A stretch of DNA of 64,000 nt, taken from positions 4,686,359 through 4,750,358 of the forward strand of contig NC_087075.1 of NCBI RefSeq assembly GCF_026151205.1, written 5' to 3'. The translations under genes were made by a program, and so were the position numbers. The notes beneath the pieces are model-generated. The model saw only the letters and a program-made list of their open reading frames with translations. It did no database searches and was not told the DNA's origin. Origin of the DNA: Bolinopsis microptera. Lineage: Eukaryota > Ctenophora > Tentaculata > Lobata > Bolinopsidae. Below, piece after piece: positions 47,101 through 64,000 of this stretch (position 1 is its first letter; each line of letters begins with the position of its first letter).

Positions 47101-49172
47101 TCCTCCCCCACATGTTGCAGAGCACGAAGACCAAGTTCCAAAGCCTGACCATCCTCCGTTAACTGTAACAGTTAAAGTTAAACCTCATTTATATTCTAAT
47201 ACTTTTAAACCTGATTTGACGAAATCATGATAAATAGCAATCGAATCCAATAAAGTTTCAATTAAGACTTTTATTCACCAAATGTTCACTAAAATGTTTG
47301 AGAATACGATTTTTGATGAATGACTATGTTCAATTTCATGAACAGAAAATGAGGTTGCAACTTTTGTTTTTAGTGATCTTCCAATACAATGATTATGATT
47401 TGTTCGCAATTCGACAAAAACATTTGAAAGCATCACACGAATTTCTACTCTACCTCCACATTCTTTTGTATTGCATTGTTGGTAATCCTCAGCATCTCCA
47501 ACACAGTCAGCTCCTCCAAACGCTGGGGCAGGATTGCTGCAAGATCTCTCTCTAGTCTGATTTCCTCCCCCACATGTTGCAGAGCACTCAGACCAATTTC
47601 CATAGTGTGACCATCCTCCGTCAACTGTGAAAGTAACATCGAATTTATATTTTGTTTAGATACAACCTTTTAAACCTGATTTCATCGTTTCATCTATGAT
47701 GAAATTAATATTATTGGCACTGATCGCTGCACTCTTGACGCTTCCCGACTTACTGGGCCTGGGCGGCGCTCAGCCTGTCATGACTCATTCCGGGCCGAAT
47801 CTCTATTCGGTTTATGAATATTATAGCCTGGGCTCCCCAGGTAATTCCCGACCCATTCTCTCATCGATGATTGAATTTCAATTTCCAAAATGCGACGGTC
47901 ATCATCGGTAAACTGTAAGTGTAAATGTAAGACTAACAGTAACAGTAATACCGAATTTATATTGTTAGGTCTAGGATATTGCCCTAATTTTAGTTTTAAC
48001 TTGATTTAAGCTATTTAAACTTATAAAAGGGTTAATCCTTTAATTAATAGTAATACTGTTAGCAATCCAATTTGAATTATAGATATGCAATAAAACCCAA
48101 ATTTACCGTAAACCCATGATTGACGATGTCAACCCTTCCAGATCGTTGCTCTGCGAATTAGTAGAGCAACGATCTCGTTGCAATAGTTTGCACGGCGCGT
48201 CGTTAAGCGGGAAGTCCTCCAACGTAAACCCCGATTTACTGTACCTTTTCTCTTTCCCCCAACATTTTGGGAAAATTTCTAAATTTTCAGTTTAATATAT
48301 TTCGAAATACGGCTCATAAATGGGTCTACTTTTGTTCAAAAATCGTATGAATTCTATGGCGATTAAAATATCTGAAAATCAGAAATTAACAAAATTTGAC
48401 AAAACATTTTTAAAATAAGCATTTCAAAACAACGAACGAAATTGTATCCTACCTGAACATTCTTTTGTATTGCATTCTTGGTAATCCTCAGCATCTCCAA
48501 CACAGTCAGCTCCTCCAAACGCTGGGGCAGGGTTGCTGCAAGATCTTTCTCTAGTCTGATTTCCTCCCCCACATGTTGCCGAGCACTCAGACCAATTTCC
48601 AAAGTGTGACCATCCTCCGTCAACTGTAACAGTAACATTGAATTTATATTTTGTTTAGCTTTAACGTGATTTAAGCATAAAGGATTAAATCAAGATTGAT
48701 AACACCCCAATAGATTTGCAAAGCATTTCAAAACAACAAACAAATCTTTACCTGGGCATGGATCTGTATTGCATTGTTGGTACTCCTCAGCATCTCCAAC
48801 ACAGTCATCTCCTCCAAACGCTGGGGCAGGGTTGCTGCAAGATCTCTCTCTAGTCTGATTCCCTCCCCCACATATTGCAGAGCAAGCTGTCCACTCACTG
48901 TAGTCACTCCAACCTCCATCAGTTGGGCAGGAGTAGTCACACTTTTTCAATATTGCTTCTATCTTGCGACATTTCTTCAGCGCTTTCTTGCTCAATTTTC
49001 CATCTCCAGCCTCACACCCGATGGATGATTGGAATCCTTTCACCAGACAGCTTTTATTGTACTGCTTTATCTTACTTTTCAGAGCTTTCGCGTTAAGACT
49101 GCACTTGCTTGAAGCTGTCAGCACCAGAAGAACTGCCGTGAAAATCACAACTATGAATGTTAAATTCCTCAT
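41110..49172 (-). CDS. Secreted protein: Cys-rich N-terminus, ten TSP1 repeats, C-terminal VMO-I domain
   Basis: Eleven exons, GT-AG, all phase 1: 49172-48752, 48623-48453, 47624-47454, 47162-46992, 46384-46214, 44398-44228, 43824-43654, 43324-43154, 42505-42335, 41966-41796, 41612-41110; they sum to 820 codons plus stop. Exon 1 has a signal peptide ([20 protein letters not shown]), a basic six-Cys segment and the first TSP1. The nine middle exons are each exactly 171 nt and encode one TSP1 repeat with six Cys (e.g. [17 protein letters not shown]); CSATCGG fits the O-fucosylation consensus and the middle Trp of WxxWxxW is Phe or Tyr. The last exon encodes a three-fold VMO-I domain ([14 protein letters not shown]). 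The product is extracellular, probably matrix, mucus or defence related; that role is inference. Repeats are highly similar, implying recent exon duplication. Confidence 0.92.
44756..45625. mobile_element. 870-bp DNA element with ~39-bp terminal inverted repeats
   Basis: Left end TTGATTGACGATGTTAACC...GATCGTTGCTCTGC; right end is its inverted, slightly diverged copy (to 45625). Flanks read ATA on both sides (TA-type duplication possible). The interior is CpG-rich (many CGCG, GGCGCGGCG) and unlike the AT-rich surroundings. It lies in a TSP1-gene intron. Two ~100-bp segments at about 44887-44990 and 45680-45785 (TATCACGTCGTGACYCCCAYGGTCG) are direct copies, one inside and one just outside the element. 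A shorter relative is at 48115-48225. No transposase seen. Confidence 0.65.
47757..47850 (+). repeat. Dispersed repeat fragment with chance signal-peptide-like frame
   Basis: GGGCGGCGCTCAGCCTGTCAT and, about 40 bp later, TTATGAATATTATAGCCTGG recur at about 45425-45515 (inverted, inside the 870-bp element) and at 59345-59440. The 71-codon frame starting at 47696 has a hydrophobic leader but is not a gene: it crosses this repeat and lies antisense in a TSP1-gene intron. Confidence 0.6.
48090..48240. mobile_element. Nested MITEs: pogo-like ends interrupted by the 870-bp-element relative
   Basis: TAAAACCCAAATTTACCGTAA (about 48091) and GTAAACCCCGATTTACTGTA (about 48222) are pogo-like ends as at 36898. 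Between them lies TGATTGACGATGTCAACC with GATCGTTGCTCTGC mirrored by AGAGCAACGATC, a shortened copy of the 44756-45625 element. The order implies the second element inserted into the first. Confidence 0.5.
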
Positions 49173-50647
49173 GACTTAATCTAAACACAAAATATTTCGA
49201 CGAGAAATAAGTGTCCGAATAACTGAACTACCCTCACTTGGGTGGGCGGTTCATCCGTTCATTGTTCAAAGGCACACTCTTTGAATCGGTTGTAGCCTGG
49301 CAACAACGTTAATTCGTGGGGTAGGGATCATCATCATTTATCAATTGTTTGATATATTTTTCTCTATCAGCAATAAAGCGGCTTTCGTTGTTTCCCCATT
49401 AGCTAGAATAAGGGGCGTTCGTCTGCTAGTGCTACATTATTAACACATCACTTGGAATGTTGGATGCAATTTGTTGTCGCACCTCTTTACTCGAACATCA
49501 CGAGAAAGTGGCTACAATTGATAATTCCCATTGTCAATTCTATTACTCATTAGTACCGTTATAAAACGGTTCGGGATCAGGACTCTAGGGCCAGGACGGT
49601 ATCGACTTTAGGACGAGATCAATTGTAACTGTGAGGCGCCGCCCTACCAACAGGACTCTGGGGCGTGGAAACGTGAAAAAACAGGACTCTATAATGTACG
49701 GCGAAGTTTTAAAATCAATCTCATTGCATAATCTTCCCAAACAAGTCATTTCCGTACTTTTATGCTGTTAACGGGGTCCATACTCGTCTTCTGCTTATAG
49801 CACGGCTTGTAATGAATTTATCACATTTTCAAATGAAACACAGTAATTGTTTCTACTTGCTAGGCTGATATCCTTTCCGATCCCCAATTGGTTTCTACTG
49901 GTTTAAGTCAATATGACGATTATCTATGCCGAAGTGCCTACGGTGCATGTCACGCCTTATAATAGAGTCTCACCCCCTCCCCTAACATTCCCTCTATTTC
50001 AAAGTAAACGAAAATTATTTTGTCGAAATTCGTGTTATCTATATCATTATTATAATTCAAAGAATTTTTCAATTATTTGGCATAAAAGTTGTTATTTCTA
50101 GACGGCTCAAAGCTTTAATTTTTCTGAAAAGTTAAAATTTGACTAATTATTGATAACTCAACGTGTTTACGTTTGATCTTACGCAAAAAAAGAAGCGGAG
50201 AAAAAAACCAAAAACGCAAAAGTCGTAATATCTCGAAATGGCGAGGTTATCACTTACTTCCTTTTCTGAGAAAACGGCACTTAATTAGCGACGAAAAATC
50301 TTCAAATGGCAGTACAATATAGTATTAGTATAATAGTAATATCACTAAAATGAGATATCATAATCGGCTGGGAATAACAATAACATCGACAAGGCTTTTA
50401 AATAATCATTGTTATCCAAGTTAAAGTGAAAGTTAAAGTTATCTCAGTCATTTTGAACTCAGCATGATAAATTTCGAACTAAAACAAAAATTATCATTAA
50501 TATGTTAATACTTTAATAAGTCAATCGTGTACTCCCAACAATATGTCATTTACTCTCTTTACTTATTCAATAACTCCAGAATTACTGCAACAAGTTTAAG
50601 TGATCTCAAAACCGAATTTCTAACCAATTTCATGTCAATAAAATGGG
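49173..50647. other. Intergenic: TSP1-VMO-I promoter side and SLC7 3' end
   Basis: About 1.5 kb between two minus-strand genes. The part next to 49172 must hold the TSP1-VMO-I promoter and 5' leader, but I see no clear TATA box. Unrelated short repeats (CAGGACTCTRGGGC around 49580-49665) are present. No exon recognised. Confidence 0.35.
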
Positions 50648-59226
<8,579 letters not shown>

Positions 59227-60699
59227 CTGCAACAATTATATTATTGAATCTTGCTACCATTTTATTAGACAAATATTTAACGCTTTTATTGATAAAAGAG
59301 TTTGAGATATTATAGCTTAAGCAATAAAATGGCGATAACAAAGCTTGACATCTTTTACTGGGCAGTGCTCAGCCTGTCATTCCACCGAATCGCTCTATAA
59401 TTGTTTATGAAAATTATAATAGCCTGGGGTCCCAGGTAAAATATCTAACCTGTGATTCCAGGAGAGGGGTCCGTTCCTTTGATGCTGTTACCATTCTATT
59501 AGTTGTAACTGTGAAATGGCTTTTTATTGGGCATTATCTGTTACGATATCGAGCATGGATTTTGTTATTAGCGCTTTTCAAGCTTATTTTGTTGCTAAAA
59601 TCTACATTTCTTTCCAATGCAGATTGATTGCCGATTATAACTATAATCTTATAATGTACGTAAAGTACAACTGTCAAAAGTTGCGGCAAGGGTTGGAACT
59701 TGCATGACAAGCAGAAAAGTACGATTTTGATTAAAATTAATCACTTAATTTGTATAGAATAAAATATTACGGATGGAAATATCCATCAACACGTCTTATT
59801 AACTGATTTCAGATAACGATCAGAATACTGTAAACTTTCAGTAAATTACTAAAATCGTTAACAGCTGGACCATTGCATAGGGCAAATTGGGAAAGACCGG
59901 CCGATTCAAACGAATAAATATTGGTAAGATTAAGAACATCTCATCAAAGTCAAGGAAGGATAAAATAATGAAATAAAGCTAATTTATGCAGACTATATAT
60001 AATATATATATAATAACCGATACAATTAACAAACTAATAATCTGACTGAAACCCTGAAATGTGACACTTGGTTTCCCCACTATTATCACGTCACAAGGAT
60101 ACTAAACAGGGTTTACCGGTATAACGTCCGGAAGATAATACTGAAATTGATTAGATTCCCCATGATAAGCATCATATTTAACCGTATATCTGAGTTTCAG
60201 AGCAGCTCATAATGTAGATAAGAGACGGGGCAGCTAGATTACTTGATTGCTAGTATCAGTTAAGCTGACTTTTAATTTGGCTCGTTTCCTCAATAATCAG
60301 GCCTCGTCAAATATCAGGCTACTTATGGATGCGATTAGGAGGAGTATGTGTGTTAGAGGGGTAATTAGTGCGTCACAGAGTACCTTATAGGTTACAATTC
60401 ACACCGTTTGGACCGAGCTGAGGTTAGATAATGAACGGTTATGGCTTATGAATCTGATTATGGCTGCATTCTATAATTTATTTTTAAAAAGCCAAAATAA
60501 AAGTTCCAGTCAGATCCAAATTTTAGCATAGTGAGGATTAAATATCTTTAGTTTTACCAATGTATTAAGACTATTCGAGGTTTTACTTCAACTGTGGTAG
60601 GTTTAGATTTTATACGGTTATGATTATAGGCTATAGCCAGTTTTTGTTCAACAGTTATGCTTTTTTTCAATTGCCAAAAGTTTCCAAGAGTCAAATCCA
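59227..60699. other. SLC7 5' side and upstream flank of the second PLE
   Basis: The missing first SLC7 exon and promoter may lie here or beyond, but I could not identify a Met exon. A dispersed repeat copy is at 59345-59440. The PLE's 5' untranslated part is probably near the right end. No exon recognised; the 63-codon frame at 59516 is unconvincing. Confidence 0.35.
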
Positions 60700-63522
60700 T
60701 TGAGTATTATAAGTAAATATCTAAATCTAAAGCCCCAGAAGAATAGTGCTACCCTCACATGTTTATTTATCTTGCTGACGCCAGTGTTTTTAATCACCGC
60801 TATGGGTCCTACAGACAACGATGTTAATGAGTTGGTTATTTTGCATAGTAAATACGAGAATAGAATGTCTCAATTCGACCTCCTACAACTGGTCACCAAC
60901 AATCGAGATCTCTGCGCCACCAAGATAGTATCAAGTGTTAACCCAAAGATAGGGAAAAACTACTTGTACCAAGACCTTGAATTAAGGAAAGACTTGATAT
61001 TATTCAGTGCTAGACAGCAGTTACTGGATTTATCTTTAGTAGAAGCACAAAGAGACATCAAGAAACTCGAAGAAGACATAAGTCGATCAGAGCATTCTTT
61101 TTTAGTAGCGAACCCGGATATGGGTAGAAGGAGTTTAAGTGACGCGATCAACAAGAGGATAAATCCAGTCATAAGGAGTATAAACAAGAAAATGAAGAAA
61201 AAGATCGCTTTCTTCAAAGTACAGCCAGTGCAGGCACCTCAACTGAAACTAAGAAGTAAACGGAAGAAAAGTAAGAGGTCTCCTAAACAACGGAAGTCCA
61301 TGTATCGCCGATACAAGGAAAATCGTAAAAAGCGCAAGGCCGAATTTTTCGCTCGAAAAGTAGCTGAAATAGTGGAGAAAAAACTTGTCATAAATCTTTC
61401 ATCTGTTCAGGTACCTGAACAATGTTACTTGTACCTGGCTAAAGGGCTCAACTTTGTTGAATCTAACAAAGCGGACAGAGAAGACTTACTTTTTGATTGC
61501 CAAAACTTTATCAGGAAGCTTGAGTGGAAGGCTTACTTCAAACAGAGACCCTGGATTGATTCAGACTCCAGAGAAGAAGACATCCACGGACACATGCGTG
61601 TGTCAGGAACCTCCCACCCGGACTACAGCCATCCCCTACTGGATCAGTTGAAAACTAGATTACTAGGATGGGTCGCGAACACACAGCTATCCACACCTGA
61701 CAGTAATCTAGGAAAACGCGAAATCCGAGGAAGGAAACTTCTGCTACAACTCATAAAAGAAGAAAGAGTGTTTGTAACAAAAGCCGATAAAGGGGGAGCC
61801 ACACTGATCCTGGACTATGACGTCGTCGTGAACACGATAAAAGAGGAGATATCAGATACTAGGAAGTATACGAAATTAGATTCTACTATTGAAGACTACA
61901 TGGAGAACACCAGAACGGAGATAGTTAAGGAGGTCCTGGCCCAAGAACACATTGGGCACATAACATCTAAGGACAAGACTATAATAACAGGTCTCAACAC
62001 GGATAATAACATGAAACACAGCCCGGATTACAGACCAGTACCACCAAAAATCTGGCCCTTGTTCAAAGTACACAAGCTACCAGAAGAACAAATCAGGAAC
62101 AAGGTTGTACCACCACAAAGATTCATCAATGCAGCAAAGCATGGTCCCCTCTATAGACTAGGGCAATGGTCAAGCCCACACCTAACAAAAATCAGCCAGG
62201 ACTACTGTGGAGATGAATTCCTGCTTGACACTCCCCATCTTATGAGGAAAATCGAGCAACACAACTCATCCCCACCAAGAGGAAACACCCTACTAGCCAC
62301 CCTGGACGTGGAAGCCCTGTACCCCTCCATTAACCCACGTTTAGCACTAGAGGCCATGGCGGACGCTTTTGAATCGGATCGAACCACATCTGAAAGGACT
62401 AAGGACGCTTTGCTGAATTTCACCAAACTCTCCTTTAACCACTCTTGTGTTACGTTCCGAGACAATTGTTATAAGTCGGAGAAAGGGATCCCAACAGGGG
62501 GATGCGATTCAAGGCAGATCGCTGATCTATTTCTGCACTGGCTTATGCATAAAAAACTTAGGAATGATCTCCCTTGGGATAGTCTCATTGAACTGTTTTT
62601 ACGCTACATCGATGACTGCTTCATAATCTGGAAGGGTACGGCAAGGCAGTTTGATTCTTTTGTACAGAAACTGAACCAACTGGCAGCGGAATACGGGATA
62701 AGGTTTGGCAGCTGGGAATTGGGGAAGGAGGTGAATTTCCTGGACATAACCTTGTATTTGGACACAACCAACAAGATCCAATATAAGCTCTACACCAAAC
62801 CGACAGATGCCAGGAATTTTCTCCGTACTGACAGTTTCCACCCAAAACACGTGTTTAACTCCGTAGCCTTCTCCCAAATGCTTCGGATTGCTAACAGGAA
62901 CTCAAGAGAGGATACACGGCAGGCGGACTTACAGCAATTGAAATCGGATTTGCGTCGTAGTGGACACGACTCAGCGAAACTGAACGCCTTAGAGCCAAAA
63001 GTGTTGGAGAAGCTGTTCAATCCTCCACCCAACTCAGAAGGAAGTGTTCATGTTCCCCAAAAAACTTCCATGGTGTTTTCAGTCCAACACCTCTCGGAGA
63101 TGCCCCAGCTTAAATCAGTCTTAAAGGAGTTGGAACCGGACATTGAAGCACTATTAGGCCCAACACAAATCACGGTGGCATCGAAGAAAGGCTGCTCGAT
63201 TGGTAACAGAGTACTGAGAAACAGTGCTATCTGCAGAACACCGGCAGAAAATAATTCAGAGTGGACTCAGAAATGCAATGCACCAAGATGCCGAACATGC
63301 AGGCATATGTGTAGGGCAGGGGAAGAATTTGTAGTTAATGGACAGAAGCTAGTAGTTCCTATCAGATATAATTGTAAATCTAAAAATGTTATTTATGTGG
63401 CCCAATGTAAGCTTTGTAATCTTATAAAGGAAGAAGGTTATGAGATAGTTGTAGAAGACACTTATTTCGGGCAAACAATGCAAAACTTTCGGGAATTAGG
63501 TCAAAGACCGACCACCGCTTAA
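60700..63522 (+). CDS. Penelope-like retroelement with C-terminal GIY-YIG endonuclease, truncated at the 3' end
   Basis: A 940-codon frame encodes a canonical-order PLE protein. The hydrophobic first 34 residues may be extra, with a second Met (MGPTDNDVNEL) as alternative start. Basic coiled region near 165-225 (KLRSKRKKSKRSPKQRKS) suits nuclear or RNA binding. Reverse transcriptase motifs: TKADKGGATLIL (about 360), LDVEALYPSI (about 533, catalytic Asp), GIPTGGCDSRQIADLF (about 596), RYIDDCF (about 634), VNFLDITLYL (about 678). A Cys-rich CNAPRCRTCRHMC (about 858) and the endonuclease start VIYVAQCKLC and YFGQTMQNFRE (about 897-931) follow. The frame then stops eight codons on, so the catalytic Arg/Glu/His part of GIY-YIG is largely missing and this copy should be endonuclease-dead. 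Confidence 0.93.
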   Translation: MSIISKYLNLKPQKNSATLTCLFILLTPVFLITAMGPTDNDVNELVILHSKYENRMSQFDLLQLVTNNRDLCATKIVSSVNPKIGKNYLYQDLELRKDLILFSARQQLLDLSLVEAQRDIKKLEEDISRSEHSFLVANPDMGRRSLSDAINKRINPVIRSINKKMKKKIAFFKVQPVQAPQLKLRSKRKKSKRSPKQRKSMYRRYKENRKKRKAEFFARKVAEIVEKKLVINLSSVQVPEQCYLYLAKGLNFVESNKADREDLLFDCQNFIRKLEWKAYFKQRPWIDSDSREEDIHGHMRVSGTSHPDYSHPLLDQLKTRLLGWVANTQLSTPDSNLGKREIRGRKLLLQLIKEERVFVTKADKGGATLILDYDVVVNTIKEEISDTRKYTKLDSTIEDYMENTRTEIVKEVLAQEHIGHITSKDKTIITGLNTDNNMKHSPDYRPVPPKIWPLFKVHKLPEEQIRNKVVPPQRFINAAKHGPLYRLGQWSSPHLTKISQDYCGDEFLLDTPHLMRKIEQHNSSPPRGNTLLATLDVEALYPSINPRLALEAMADAFESDRTTSERTKDALLNFTKLSFNHSCVTFRDNCYKSEKGIPTGGCDSRQIADLFLHWLMHKKLRNDLPWDSLIELFLRYIDDCFIIWKGTARQFDSFVQKLNQLAAEYGIRFGSWELGKEVNFLDITLYLDTTNKIQYKLYTKPTDARNFLRTDSFHPKHVFNSVAFSQMLRIANRNSREDTRQADLQQLKSDLRRSGHDSAKLNALEPKVLEKLFNPPPNSEGSVHVPQKTSMVFSVQHLSEMPQLKSVLKELEPDIEALLGPTQITVASKKGCSIGNRVLRNSAICRTPAENNSEWTQKCNAPRCRTCRHMCRAGEEFVVNGQKLVVPIRYNCKSKNVIYVAQCKLCNLIKEEGYEIVVEDTYFGQTMQNFRELGQRPTTA

Positions 63523-63735
63523 GAGCCGGTTAAGAGCCGTTTAAGAGCCGTTTAAGAACCGCTTAAGAGCCGCTTAAGAACCGTTTAAGAACCGGCTAAG
63601 AACCGGCTAAGAACCGCTTAAGAACCGGTTAAGAACCGGTTAAGAGCCGGTTAAGAGCCGGTCAAGAGCCGGTGAGCGGCCGCTTAAGAACCGTCTAAGG
63701 ACCGCTTAAGAACCGCTTAAGAACCGTTGAAGAAC
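63510..63735. repeat. 10-bp minisatellite (TTAAGARCCG)n, about 21 copies
   Basis: Imperfect tandem GCTTAAGAACCG, GTTTAAGAGCCG and GGTTAAGAGCCG units. The array starts inside the last codons of the PLE frame and supplies its stop codon (TAA of CTTAAG), so the element's 3' end is lost in or replaced by the array. Confidence 0.92.
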
Positions 63736-64000
63736 CGCCTCTAAAACTGCATTTAAGGCCAGAGGGGGGGTAAGGGGTCAAAAAATTCTACCAAAATATT
63801 ATTTTCTAAATCGATTTAATTTTTGATGACAAAAACATTGCTGCTATTCACATATTTGTAGCTGATTAACTTTATTTTATAATTGAGGTTAACCGATTTT
63901 CACAAAATTGAATATACAACATTGAGGTTAATAAAATTGAGGTTCATATTTTATTACACGCCATAATTTGTTGTTATTTCAGTCAGCAAATGTAAACTCT
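63736..64000. other. AT-rich flank, nothing recognised
   Basis: AAAATTGAGGTT(A/C) is repeated three times (about 63882-63942). No exon seen before the window ends. Confidence 0.4.

Noticed and set aside
47696-47911. 71-residue frame with a signal-peptide-like start
   Set aside because: It lies antisense in a TSP1-gene intron and overlaps a dispersed repeat with copies at 45.4 and 59.3 kb.

Overview
This is an AT-rich nuclear window from an animal. The evidence is spliceosomal introns with GT-AG borders, three multi-exon animal-type genes (RUSF1/DUF647, a secreted TSP1-VMO-I protein, an SLC7 amino-acid transporter), a pentraxin-like gene, a tRNA-derived SINE, two Penelope-like retroelements (PLEs), Tc1/mariner-type DNA transposons and many minisatellites. 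The TSP1/VMO-I/pentraxin content would fit a marine invertebrate such as a cnidarian, but I cannot fix the phylum from the sequence alone.

Layout. 1-19.3 kb: no gene I can support. It holds a 1.15-kb TA-flanked inverted-repeat element (1199-2345), six separate minisatellite arrays, and an unusual density of CACGTG E-boxes, some paired with CCAAT boxes in promoter-like clusters. 19.4-19.7 kb: a nearly perfect 147-bp-arm hairpin. 21.0-24.0 kb: an intact 983-codon PLE with GIY-YIG endonuclease at the N-terminus (Naiad-type). 25.9-28.4 kb: a 43-bp satellite of about 58 copies. 31.1-39.6 kb (possibly from 29.2 kb): RUSF1, minus strand, at least ten exons. A membrane-pentraxin-like gene is nested on the plus strand in one RUSF1 intron (32.6-34.1 kb); another intron holds four tandem ~300-bp Helitron-like units (37.0-38.2 kb). 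41.1-49.2 kb: an 11-exon minus-strand gene for a secreted protein with a Cys-rich N-terminus, ten TSP1 repeats and a C-terminal VMO-I domain; its exon lengths sum to 820 residues in frame. 50.6-59.2 kb: an SLC7 light-chain-like transporter, minus strand, twelve exons found (515 codons in frame, first exon missing), with a 2.5-kb DD41D mariner-like element in one intron and a SINE and a MITE in another. 60.7-63.5 kb: a second PLE with the endonuclease at the C-terminus, truncated where a decamer minisatellite begins.

Exon borders were derived by hand from splice consensus, codon phase and similarity to family patterns recalled from knowledge; no alignment or transcript search was run. The three host minus-strand genes are unrelated in function, so I see no operon-like logic. 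The most unusual theme is tandem repeats built out of splice signals: an 11-bp array reiterates a GTAAG 5' splice site directly after a RUSF1 exon, and (CTTTCA)n arrays form the polypyrimidine tract of four of the eleven SLC7 acceptors identified.
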